DNA of 64,000 nucleotides, taken from the NCBI GenBank assembly GCA_021464245.1, contig JADCRB010000016.1, positions 7,540,129-7,604,128 of the forward strand, in the 5' to 3' direction. Numbering within the stretch: the first letter of the stretch is position 1; each line of letters opens with the position of its first letter. The translations under genes and the position numbers were made by a program. The notes beneath the pieces were generated by a model. That model had not been told where the DNA came from, ran no database searches, and was given only the letters and a program-made list of their open reading frames with translations. The stretch comes from Carallia brachiata (lineage: Eukaryota > Streptophyta > Magnoliopsida > Malpighiales > Rhizophoraceae). Of the stretch, positions 1-15,100 are shown piece after piece.

Positions 1-1572
1 TTAAAATAAATTTTATTTATTATGTTATATAAGATCATGTATAAATTATATTCATAAAAAAAGAAGAAATTAAAATAGAAATCTTTGAAACAGTAAGAGT
101 TATAGGCAAAGACATAGGGATGGCTGTCAATTGCCACCACAATTGCAGAAAATGAAGTTGTAATTGAGGTTATTATAATCATGATAATGACTATTATTTG
201 ACGTTTTCATAGTTTTCTCATGAAAACAAGAGTAAGATTGTGAGCCTATCCCTTAATTTGAAACTTTGATTTTGAAACTTTGATCTCTTCTAAATTGAAG
301 CATTTTCTTGAATTACTACTCAAAAGGCTGCTAATTGATAATGAGTTAATTCTGCCAATGATTTTTCGAGAAATCAAATCATCCAAAGTATAATTTCAAT
401 GCAAATCCAAATATAAGGTTAGCTATAAAACCTTGTCACGATGATTTAAAGAAATCAATTTGGTTCCGTAATATATTTTTGGCATTCTTCAATCCTATGT
501 AATTTAACACAAGCCCTATAGTTTTGCAATATAAGAAGCTCCTCTAACCATCCATGATTAGCTTGTTCGTGAAAAAAGAACTTAAAATTATACGGATTAG
601 GCATACGGTGTTTAGAAATCTCTTTTAGTTTGAATACCCTCGTTACGAAGCAGCACCTGGCAATCTTTTTCTCACTTCCTGTGAGAGTCTTGACCGAGAT
701 AATCATACACAAATTTTCAAAAGTGTTAAAGGAAGTGTAATCTTCGAGACAAAGTAATTTGACCTACATTGATTCTAAATAATGCTTTTAGTTTATTGAA
801 GAAAAAAAATGAAGTAGAAGAGTAGTGCACTACAATTCATTCAAAAAATATTGTAATTTTAAATTTAATAAAATATAAAATAATTATGATACTTTTTTTT
901 TTATTTCAAACAATGAATTATAAATTCAATTCCACCGCTATTAGTTCCCGAAAACTTCTCAGACCAATTAGAACCACACAAGCAGAAGTATATAAACAAT
1001 GCCTTCTTTTTGGGGGAGGTCTGAAAAAATGCGTTAACCGCCATTTATGCGTTGACAGGCACAATTGGTCTGAGCCCATCTTCCCTGCCTGCTATAGGCC
1101 TATTAACTTACTAAACTGAAGCAAGCCCAGTTTATAAAAAGCCCATGCTCAGAAGGATTAGACCCAAAAGGCAAATGAAGAGCTTGGTGCTTAAAATCCT
1201 CTGCAGAGGGAAAGTGGAATGCAATGATCTCAGATTAAAAGTTTGTATTTCACCAATGACCAATCAGCATCTCCAGTACGTATTTCTGATGAAAGAAAAT
1301 GCACTTGAGCGAACGACAATCCTCAGAGTTTGATCGATGTTAATCAAGTTTATAACCGAACTTACGCATATTACACACAATTCTGACCCAATATATATGA
1401 GAAACCATCCACAAGATCGCAGCATATGATCCTGAATCCTGACAAGACAAAAATTGAAAACCAAAAGCAAGTCATAAGTTGCAAAATGCTGAATCTACAG
1501 TGGGGGCCTTTCTCTTCTCCTTCAAAAAAAAAGCCAACCCAAGACCGCAAATATTGAAATAAACTCAAGGGC
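1..1572. other. Intergenic DNA and 3' flank of the SMR-like gene
   Basis: No convincing coding region is seen. The short open frames here lack similarity that I recognise, and the one on the minus strand at 455-712 opens with TTG. The DNA is AT-rich up to about 900. From 1330 to 1572 the sequence is less AT-rich and probably includes the 3' untranslated region of the minus-strand SMR-like gene that ends at 1573. Confidence 0.5.
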
Positions 1573-1809
1573 TCAAGCACAAGCTTGCCGCCTTGAACCC
1601 TTAGCAAAAACCAGCTCAAGATCAGGAGGCCGGAAGAACCCATTCTTCGGTGGGTCTTTCTTCTTCCCAAATGCAAAGGATTTCCTCTTCTTAGGCGGCG
1701 GAGGGCATACCACCGGGTCCGGTATCCGGTGCTCGCCACGGGTTGGGGTGGAGGATCCCTCATTCTCCACCATCATCGTCATCACTTCATAGGATTCGTC
1801 CCTCTCCAT
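1573..1809 (-). CDS. SIAMESE-related (SMR-like) CDK inhibitor
   Basis: This intronless frame encodes 78 residues. The first ATG lies at 1809-1807; the frame stays open upstream only through a TTG codon, so this ATG was chosen. Residues 21-30 (TPTRGEHRIP) and 35-43 (CPPPPKKRK) match the conserved block of plant SIAMESE/SMR inhibitors, a Thr-Pro site followed by EHKIP-like residues and a CPPxPKK stretch. A C-terminal FFRPPDLELVF segment (58-68) resembles the tail of short SMR members. Proteins of this family bind CDK-cyclin complexes in the nucleus and promote the switch from mitosis to endoreduplication, often under stress. Short length, high Lys/Pro content and lack of introns fit the family. 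The exact SMR subgroup cannot be named. A CYP707A gene follows 7.8 kb away with no obvious link. Confidence 0.75.
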   Translation of the reverse strand: MERDESYEVMTMMVENEGSSTPTRGEHRIPDPVVCPPPPKKRKSFAFGKKKDPPKNGFFRPPDLELVFAKGSRRQACA

Positions 1810-3260
1810 CACCCAATAGCAACAAAACACCAAAAACCCCAACAAGGCCTATTCCAGGAAGGTAAAAGGTTATAAAGATTGGAACTTTTTAAGACAATCA
1901 GAGATTCAGACAGAACTTCATAGAATAAGGATTGTGTAATGTAAGGAATGTTTGGTGGGGTTTACATAATTCTTGCAAGATTTCCAACAATTGTGGTGGG
2001 ATTTAAACTCCAAGACACAGTCTTTACAGGAAGGGGGAAGCTTGCGGCTTGTTCTGGAAGTTGCCCAGATGTTTAAAATTTAAAATAACTTGTGGTTTGA
2101 AACAACTTGTGGCTTACAGGCTTACAGCTGAGCAACTGGGTTTGCTCCACGTGGCGGAAAGTAGCCACTTTATGGTCTGACGGTGGATGGGACGGGTTGT
2201 CCACGTGTGATCTGTAGCTTTGGGCCTCTCGTTTCGAATTGGGGAATTTAGCGCCAACACTTGAGTCGGTGAAAAGCCCGCCAAATTTGTGTGGTGGTGG
2301 TGCAGGTATCGGTGCTGGTTTATTTTGAATCTGGGCCGTCAATTTCTCACTTTATTGTTTTTGATGGGCCCACTTTCAGGTGTGGATCCTAGTTACTATT
2401 GTGGATAAGTAAAGCTGTTATTTTACATGTGTGTAAGAAAAGATTGCGTGAAAACTTGAATATTTACTCAATTAGTTAAGAGAGTTGTCTCTCAATTAAT
2501 AAGTAGAGGATTTAAGTCCTACTAAACTTTACTTACCCCTCCCCAAATACCTAATAGAACTCTTTATAGACTGAAAAAAAAAAAGATATTGCATGAGATC
2601 ATGTGGAAGTTAAGTTGAATTATTTACAGTAAATCTATAAATAAATAAACTCCAGGAGCCTAAGAAATGACCTTACAGAGCTATTATACATTTAGTTCCA
2701 TCATTTAATAACATAAGAATTTGAATTCGTAATCTCTTATAATAAATAGTTTTGCATGTCCTATACTGTGCATTTGGTAATAGGTTGGCCACCAATGGGG
2801 CATGTTATTATTGCTCATCGTTGTTTTTTTTTTTTTTCAATTCAGTTTCAAAAATTATAAAAAATCATTTATGAAATCATCAAATTCACCAATTGCAATG
2901 TTTTTTTTGCTTGCCATAGTTTCTTTCGATTTTTCTTCATAAACGAAAAAATGGACTCGAGTGAACTTGACAACTCAAATTCTAATATATTAGCTATAAA
3001 AGATGAAATTGATGAAATTTAAAAACATTGAAGACTATGACAAATTATCAAATTGATATAAATTATTAAATAATTAAATTTATAAAAATAAAAAATAAAT
3101 AAATTGTTAAAATCGTTAAATTAACTGCACGACTATTTGTAACTGTCTAACTTATGCCCACGTAATGGCTCTCCATCTGAAATTGATGACACGAAAGTGC
3201 CTCAAATGGATGAAAACCAATTGGTCAAAACTTTCATTTATGAGGGAATTGAACTGCTCA
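1810..3260. other. Promoter and intergenic DNA
   Basis: About 600 bp next to the SMR-like start is of mixed composition and contains the two ACGT-core motifs. From 2400 onward the DNA is AT-rich with no coding signal. It ends at the target-site duplication TCA (3258-3260) of the transposon that follows. Confidence 0.4.
2147..2208 (-). promoter_or_regulatory. Two ABRE/G-box elements upstream of the SMR-like gene
   Basis: CCACGTGG (2147-2154) and CCACGTGT (2201-2208) lie 340-400 bp upstream of the SMR-like start codon. ACGTG cores in this sequence context are the usual binding sites of ABF/bZIP factors and some bHLH factors. Function is inferred from motif and position only. Confidence 0.4.
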
Positions 3261-3854
3261 GGAGCCGTTTGGAGTGGTTTAAAAAATCAGTTTTCTGATT
3301 ATTTTTCAATTAAAAAACAAAAATCTTGTTTGGAAAGGATTCTGAGTTTTTGTTTTTTAATTTTAAACATAAAACACTTTCTTATTAAAAAAACAGGTTT
3401 TGGAACACAGGAAAGAGGGCTTTCATTTCTGATTTCGTTTCTCTCGACGCTACCTACTTCGGCCGCTTCTCCTGTATCTTCTCGTCGATTTCTCTGTCTC
3501 TCTTCATGCTTCCCATTCCTCTAGCTTTCTTACTCTCTCTATTTCTCTTATCATTTGTCCTAACTTCTTTTTGCTATATTTTCTCTCAAATCCCTAACCT
3601 ATTTTTTGTTCTTCTCAACTAACATCCGGTGATTTTTTTGACAGATTCTACTGGAAGTTTCATCCAAATTCCTAGCTCATCTTATCTGGTGACTGATTTC
3701 ATTGAAGTCTTGGATCTAAATAAAAAGCTGGAAAAAGAAGCAAAAATCGATTGTTACCGAGAGCCTCTGTTTCTCTTTCTTATTCGGGAGCTCTCTCTCT
3801 CTCTCTCTCGCACGCGCTGTGCAATCTGTCAGTGTAGAAGAAAAAGAAGAAGCC

Positions 3855-3895
3855 GTGATCTCCACCAATAAGCTGAAATCCGTCGATTTCTACAG
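3855..3895 (+). pseudogene. Captured first exon of a PDI-like 5-4 (PDIL5-4) gene
   Basis: The frame reads V-I-S-T-N-K-L-K-S-V-D-F-Y-R and is followed at once by a GT donor (3896-3897). This matches the N-terminus that I recall for plant PDIL5-4 proteins (M-[VI]-S-[TS]-x-K-[LI]-K-S-V-D-F-Y-R), which are ER membrane thioredoxin-fold proteins with ERV41/46-like domains. The initiator position is GTG instead of ATG, so the start codon is lost. A CT-rich leader typical of a plant 5'UTR precedes it. Only exon 1 and probably part of intron 1 were taken. The match is short, so the assignment is moderate. Confidence 0.55.
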
Positions 3896-4020
3896 GTTTT
3901 CACTCCTTTTCTCTCCATTTTTCTTCTTCTTTTGTTCGATGCTTTAACAACAACCTCTCTGTTTGAGAAATTAGGCGTTATAGATTGGAGACAGAGAGAT
4001 TTGTTCACACACATAGACAC

Positions 4021-4022
<2 letters not shown>

Positions 4023-4090
<68 letters not shown>
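4023..4090. repeat. Compound (GA)n(TA)n microsatellite
   Basis: An uninterrupted GA run (about 4023-4060) passes directly into an AT run (4061-4090). It lies in the intron-like part of the Pack-type element. Confidence 0.95.
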
Positions 4091-4096
<6 letters not shown>

Positions 4097-5371
4097 TTGA
4101 TATGACTATCGGACTGCAGTTTTTTTTTTTGCTTTTTTTTTTGTTTATTTATTATATTTATATTTTGTGGATCTGTATTGTGAATCCAAAGAAGTAATTT
4201 CATTTTTCGTCATTACACGAATTAGAGACATTGTATCCTGGATTTTCCTTAATTTGTTTGGTTTTTGTTCTCAATTTTTGTTCTTTTTTTTGTTGTTGAG
4301 AGGACGGTGCCATTTTGTTAATCGATCGTTCGTTGATTAGGTTCGTTTGTTGTTTAATAGGAAATCTAACTAATCTTTACCGAGGAGTCACCACTTTCTT
4401 TTTGTCTCTATACCAAATCGCTTGTTTCTTCTTCCAGCCAAGAGATAATTCTGATATTCCCAACAAAAATTGTTGTGCCTTTTAATTGTTTCTCACATTG
4501 GATTACGTTTTGATTGTTAGCTGGCCGTCTAAGTTTAGTCCTATTAATGAAAATTTTGATGAAGTCCCAAGGTATCAATGATAGTTTTCTGGGTCCTATT
4601 GCCTAAATTGCTCCAAACACAATTGCTCGACGACATGCCTATGAGATCCCTCTAGTAAAACATGCAGAAAAAGTAATCTGTTACAAATTTCAAAATCTCC
4701 TATAAATTAAAGATGATCACAAAACGACTACATAATATTTTTTTTTTTGAAAAAAAATACAACAAAGATCATGTATCAGAAAGCTTGGAAAGTTATATAG
4801 GCAGATTTCAAAATCTCCTATATTTATAGTTTTTTTAACATTTCTCTCACTATCCTTTTTCTATCTATTTTTTTATTCTTCTAAAAAAAACAAAAATTGA
4901 CAGTATTAAACACAAAAATTACAACAAACAGTAAAAAAAAATCAAAAAATAAAAATAAAAAACTGACAGTATCTCCAAACGGACTCTCACATTTCAAACT
5001 CTGATGACAAAGCCCATGCCTTGGAACATCATGAAAAAAACTTCCCAAAGGGGCGATAGTCCCAAGATTCCGTACCAAGAAGGGTCACAAAAATACTTAT
5101 ATGGAAAAGGCCCATTTTATTTTTGTAGAGCCTGCATGCTCCGGCCCAGAGACAAACTTCTGAATTCTAATTTAGCAAAGGAGCTTTGATTACTGGAATT
5201 GTTACCTCAAAGTCTCGAATTTAAGTGGTAATCAGAATTCATTAATCAAAGAAAAAAAAGATATTTGTGTTGTCACTTATGCATGCAAAAGACCAAAATA
5301 ATAATAATAATAATAATAAAAGCAATAAAGGGCATATCAATAGTTAAGAAATTAAAATTTTATCTAAGAGA

Positions 5372-5513
5372 TCTTGTGTTTTGATCTTTTAAGGAGGGAT
5401 ACGAGATTAATGAAATTGAAAAGAATTATCTTATTGTATAGTTCTTGTGTTTTGATCTTTTAAGGAGGGATACGAGATTAATGAAATTGAAAAGAGTTAT
5501 CTTATTGTATAGT
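5372..5513. repeat. 71-bp tandem duplication, two copies
   Basis: Copies at 5372-5442 and 5443-5513 are nearly identical. Both start tcttgtgttttgatcttt and contain aaggagggatacgagatt. The differences are very few, which suggests a recent duplication. Confidence 0.9.
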
Positions 5514-8120
5514 TCGGTGTCTAAAAAATCTTTTAATTAAAAAAAAAAAGAAAAAATAAATAAAGCAATCCTACTCATATATATCCTAGTGTTCACATGG
5601 GTAATACCATTTCCACTGGAATTTGGCCATGGGTTAAAATATTTAGGTCATCGATGTTGAGAGTCGCACGTAACCTAATCTGCTGGTGTTCTACACAATG
5701 CCATCTTCAAGCCTTAAACATTGGAGTGGCCAATGTGAAGACGGACTCTACCTGCCACCCCATCTGGACACTTGTCACTCAGAAGTTGCTCTTAAAAGTA
5801 TCTTTCTCCCGCCGTTGGAGAACAGCCCAACAAAGCTTTGAATTGAACTGTATCATAGCCACAGTAAACAACAATGTTTGGTTTTGAGGCAACTAACTGT
5901 GTACGATTCAGAATCCGCTGAAGCACGTCAGAATTTTAGATGATCTACGTCTTGGACTTTGGACAAATTGCACCATCCAATTTGTTAACCTATTGGCGAT
6001 CACGACAGCGGCTTGTGGGGCCTTAGATATCTTCCACATTATCGATTGTTGCCACCCGTACTCTGACAGTGAATCCAAAAAGATGCAATCCAAAATATAT
6101 CAACGATACATTAAAATTAGTTATTTTTTTTTATAATTAGACATTTTTTCTGTAATAAAAATTAAAAATATTTATTTATTTATTTATTTATTTGTTACAA
6201 AATTTAAAACGATCAATTGTAATATATTTATTTCGTGTCTCATTTTATTTTTATTTTTAAAAGCAATGTAATTGGCCTGTTTGAAATCAAGGCAAGTCTA
6301 TGCTCGGCTGACTTACCAGGTGAGAGTGCTCCACGTTGATCACAGTTAACGTATGCCAGTGTAAATCTCAAGGGAGCTACGCCACTCGGCAATTTGTGGA
6401 CCGTTCAAGTGGCATGGTGGGTGGTGCGAGCTTTGGAATGTCCGTCCTAGAGCAATAACGTGTTGGGCTCTTCCATTGTGGCCGTCTGCATTAAATTCGA
6501 GCCCATGCATTTCACAGCCATCAACGGCGTTTAAGGCGGGCTGTTGTAAAGGTAAGGAGGAAAAAAATAAAAATTTTACTTCGACAATTTAATTTTAAAT
6601 AATAATAAAATTAATATGTGATATATATAATTATATTTAATAACTTATTTTTTTATTTTTAAAAATTTTAATCATTTAAAAGTTTCAGTCATTTTATTAT
6701 TATTTTATTATTCCTTAAAAGTTGTTATTTATTATTTTCCAAAAATTAAAATATCTTACTTGAATTATTTTTGTTCCAAATGTCAACAAAAATAATGAAA
6801 CTTAGCTTGTGAAATGACACACAATATAAGATCAGCATTATTTAATTTTTAGATCAAGCATTATTTGATTTGATTCATCATTATGCAGTAGATTGACTTA
6901 TGGCCCTCTGTGCGACTTTGTATATGAAGAGAGGCTTTGGTCTAAAGACAAGGCCAGCCTGTAATGATTCGGTGGTCAAGAGTTTGAGTGCACAAACTAT
7001 CCTTTTGCGAAAATATAAGTAACATTATACAAATCTTAAAAATGTGAAAACCTGGTATCCATTGGATTTTTCTTCCTTTTTTTTTTATTTTTTATTTACA
7101 AAAATAAAAAATAAAGGCAGTATTCTACGAATCCACTGAAAAAAAAATTATTTGAACTCTTTATTTGAAGTAGATCAAGTAATTTACACCGAACCTACAG
7201 TAAACTCATACCCTTAAAACATTTCTAGGTATAAGTGGATTCTAGTTGCCTAGCAGTCTTTGTGGATCAAAAGAAGGTTGACCCGGCTGCGCCTGATCCT
7301 AAAACAAGAAGATTCAAAGTTCAAAACCAACATTGAACCCAGGAAAAAAACAAAGCAAGGATGATAAACTTAGGTGGCTACCTATTATATCATTCTTCTG
7401 TGCTTACAAAACACATGGAAGAAGGACAAGGCGGTACTTGGACTAAAAACCCTGTTTCTGAGTCAAGTCTATGCCACGTGAAATGATTGGTGACTTTTGA
7501 CTGTAGATGTCTTAATAAATAAATGCGTATATCTCTATAAAATACGATTACTTGATCAGTTTTTTAACATCAATTCTTTTGAAAATTTTTCATATGGATT
7601 ACGAAACCTGGACCCAATAATATAGCAAAAGCTGTATATATGAGATGAAAGAGAATGTTTTCTGATAAATATATTGCATGAAACTGTCGTTTCATTGTCT
7701 TTGTTTTGTTAGGAAACAGGCAAAAACAAAAACAAACCGGGAAAAGAGGCCCGTGTAGGCAACTAGGCACCCTTGAGCGCAAAATTTAACAAATAATAGG
7801 TAGGTATGTTTTCACCAAAAAAAAAAAAAAAAAGATAGGTATGTGGAATCTATATTTTTAAAACAATTAATTAATATATTATGTTAAAATTTATTAATTC
7901 TATTCAACTGTTAATAATTTTATTTTAAATGTAATAAAAAAATTAATTTATTATAACTTAATAATCACGTATTTAAATTTTAAAAACAACTTCTCTGCAG
8001 ATAGTTCTGCAGCACAACTTGCAATTTTGTGTGCTTTGGGACTGATTACGAGTTATGCCGACCGGGCTGTAAACTGACAGTAGTAGTGACCGTGAGTTTT
8101 ACTATTAAAAAAATTGTTAG

Positions 8121-8302
8121 TGTTTTGACTATTTTTGTTTTGAGTGGTATTTCAGTAAAAATTATTATTGATATTTTTAAAATAAAAATTAATATTTTTA
8201 AAATACATGTTATTTTATATTTTAAAAATTATTAATTTTATTTTAAAAATATTAATAATAATTTTAACCTAAACACCACTTAAAACAAAAACACTCAAAA
8301 CA
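8121..8302. mobile_element. Hairpin (foldback) MITE-like element
   Basis: The left arm TGTTTTGA...GTTTTGAGTGGT and the right arm ACCACTTAAAAC...TCAAAACA are inverted copies. Pairing continues inward through ATTATTATTGATATTTTT and AAAAATATTAATAATAAT. The two halves form a near-complete hairpin about 180 bp long. No target-site duplication could be defined. Confidence 0.6.
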
Positions 8303-9093
8303 TATATACTTGTTCTTTACTATTTCAGGCGATGAGATTCAGCAAGCAATGCTACACGTTCTAGCTAGGATGAATGCGTGAATCCCACTTAAAAAGCGTA
8401 CTTTTTATGGTTCTCAATTTTTCCCCCTCAATAAAAAGTAGAAAATCATCCCAATAACAATATCATTAAGAGCAAAGAATGATAAAATAATGAAGATTTT
8501 TTAGGGGACTTAGTTAAACTCTTCCGAAGTTGTGCTTAATGCTTGACCTTGTATCTATTATGTTAATTAGGAGATTATATCGTAATAATTGATTCAAGTA
8601 ATCATAAATAATTTCAAACTTAAAATATTGGTATATACAATATATATTAGTTTCTATTTGACAAAAGGCCTACGATCGAGCCGCCCCTCTTCTGCGGCAA
8701 ATATGATTTTTTGCATCCCACCATCCAAACGGCATGGCCACGGAGAAATAGCGAGAATTTAATTGACGGGGTGATAACAATAATGAAGAACTTTTATTTT
8801 TTATAAGTATAATTTATTTAAAATGTACAATACAATGTATGGGATCTATTTGAAATAAAAGATAAAAAAATAATTTTATATGATATAAAATCGTGAGTTT
8901 ATTTTATTGAAAAAAAAAAAGAATAAAATTCTTAAGTACTATAATAATATAGTAAATTAAATGTGTGTATATGTATATATGTATTTATGTTGCAAAGAGG
9001 AAAAAAATTTTTAACTTTGCAACAGTAATTTCAAATAGAATAAATATTAATTTTTCAGTGATTTGTATGCCGAATTTTATACCGATTGAATTT

Positions 9094-9189
9094 GAAATTA
9101 TTATTTTTAAAATCAGAACTGATATTTTTTATACATTTGTTACTTTTACATTTTAAAAATATCAGTCGCAATTTTAAAAATAACAGTTG
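9094..9189. mobile_element. Short hairpin element
   Basis: The left arm (9094-9131, ...TATTTTTAAAATCAGAACTG...) and right arm (9152-9189) are inverted copies separated by about 20 bp. It may be a relative of the hairpin at 8121-8302, with similar ATTTTTAAAAT-type cores. It lies about 250 bp upstream of the CYP707A TATA box. Confidence 0.45.
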
Positions 9190-9434
9190 TAATTTTACCC
9201 AAAATAAATTTTAAGACAAAATTATCAGAACATATAACTGCCCTCTTTCGAATAACAAGAAAGTGACATAATCGTTGAATATGGTTGCATAAAATTGCAT
9301 TATTAGCAAACTACGTCGTCCTACTCTGGGAGAAAAATAGTGAAGAGGCCGGGGATATCCACGAAGAGCAAGGTGTCCCAATGAACAGTGTGACGCCTGC
9401 CATCTCTCTACCTGTCTCCCTCTTGGCTTTTTGT

Positions 9435-9443
9435 CTATATAAG
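9435..9443 (+). promoter_or_regulatory. TATA box of the CYP707A gene
   Basis: CTATATAAG lies about 200 bp upstream of the first ATG (9636). Transcription would start near 9470, giving a pyrimidine-rich leader of about 165 nt without an upstream ATG. A CACGTG core (9506-9511, in context ACACGTGAC) falls inside this predicted leader. Confidence 0.65.
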
Positions 9444-9635
9444 TGCGAAGAAAAATAGCATTGTATTGCAAAAAAAAAAACACAAAGTTCCCCACCAAGC
9501 TCAAACACGTGACACCACCATTAATTCCTCTCGCTCATCACTTCCAGCACTTGTTCTAGTCACCTTTTGCCGCCTCTTGCCACCTCTCCATCTTTTTTTT
9601 CCTTTTGTAGTTTGCTGGTTTCGTTGAGTACAGCC

Positions 9636-14328
<4,693 letters not shown>

Positions 14329-14660
14329 CCATGATAGTTGGATTATGGAAGAAGATGAGTGAGACTTGGTTCAATGGGAACAAAAGCAAGATACCCAGAT
14401 GGAGTTTCTGGCTTGCAATGAAGTAGTTTTGCTGTTCTTGGGATCCAAGAGCCTTTTTCTTTTTTTCTTTTTTTTTTTTTTTTTTTTTTTTGTTGTTTGT
14501 GTAGCCATGCAATTCGGCAGGTCAATGTCAAAGTGCATGCGTGCTCGAATTTTGCATTTCATTTCGTTTGTAACTCACTCTTTGTTCAGAAAAGCAAACA
14601 CTCAAAATAATTTTGAAAAAAAAAAAGAGCAAATAGAAATGTCCTTGACTTGGTGGAATT

Positions 14661-15100
14661 GACACTATTTTAATCTTATTTTCAATCTAATCCTATAACA
14701 TTTTTTATTTTTATTTTAATGCTATCATACGTAGACGAAACTATTAGTCAAAACGTTAAAATATGTATTTGGTGGCCTTCAGACGTTGCTAGGATAACTT
14801 CTAGAGTTTCAAGTCGTTTTACTTTTTCTTCAATTTATAAATTTGTGTTTGTTATACAACCTCTATTATGCTTGTGAAAGTTGATGTTTTACTGTATTGA
14901 GTGATCTCTGAAGATGTGTAAACAAAATATTTACAAATTTCTTTAATAATTATTTTAACATTTTGACTAACAATCTATATAGGACTTAACTGCAGTTAAA
15001 ACTATAATTATTAGATTAAAATGAAAATAAGAAAAAATAGCAGACTAAGCTAATAAAAACCTTAAAAGATTTAAGACTAAAATAATTTTACTCCCTTTAG
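14661..15100. repeat. Imperfect foldback repeat downstream of CYP707A
   Basis: The left part (TTATTTTTATTTTAATG ... ATTAGTCAAAACGTTAAAAT) recurs inverted in the right part (ATTTTAACATTTTGACTAA ... ATTAGATTAAAATGAAAATAA). The arms are roughly 110-150 bp around a central spacer. Boundaries are approximate and no duplication of the target is clear. Confidence 0.5.

Larger units (their letters stand above)
3261..4986 (+). mobile_element. Pack-type TIR transposon (PIF/Harbinger-like), 1.7 kb, carrying a PDIL5-4-like 5' end
   Basis: The left end reads GGAGCCGTTTGGAG and the reverse complement of the right end reads GAGTCCGTTTGGAG, so the termini are inverted repeats. Both sides are flanked by TCA (3258-3260 and 4987-4989), a 3-bp TNA-type duplication. 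No transposase is encoded, so it is non-autonomous. The right subterminal region (tgacag preceded by an A-rich stretch with acaaca motifs) closely resembles the 58.5-kb element. The interior holds a CT-rich leader and a first exon that look captured from a host gene, followed by intron-like DNA containing (GA)n(TA)n. A PIF/Harbinger assignment rests on the 3-bp duplication and terminal sequence only; no transposase is available to confirm it. Confidence 0.7.
4990..9430. other. Intergenic DNA between the Pack element and CYP707A
   Basis: No gene is recognised. The stretch holds an (AAT)n microsatellite at about 5297-5319, a 71-bp tandem duplication (5372-5513), several less AT-rich blocks without coding similarity (about 5590-6090 and 6290-6550), and two hairpin elements listed separately. 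Confidence 0.5.

Noticed and set aside
1371..1763. 130-residue minus-strand open frame overlapping the SMR-like gene
   Set aside because: It is a different frame of the same DNA. The SMR motifs lie in the other frame, and this one has no recognisable similarity.
4600..4640. Additional transposon end (gctccaaacac) inside the 1.7-kb element
   Set aside because: It lacks the CGG extension, an inverted partner and a duplication, so it is probably chance.
9211..9508. Minus-strand open frames upstream of CYP707A
   Set aside because: They overlap the TATA box and leader of CYP707A and show no family similarity.
9567..9635. Extended N-terminus of CYP707A from an upstream TTG
   Set aside because: The first ATG is at 9636, and the extra residues are not part of the family. 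The region is better read as 5'UTR.
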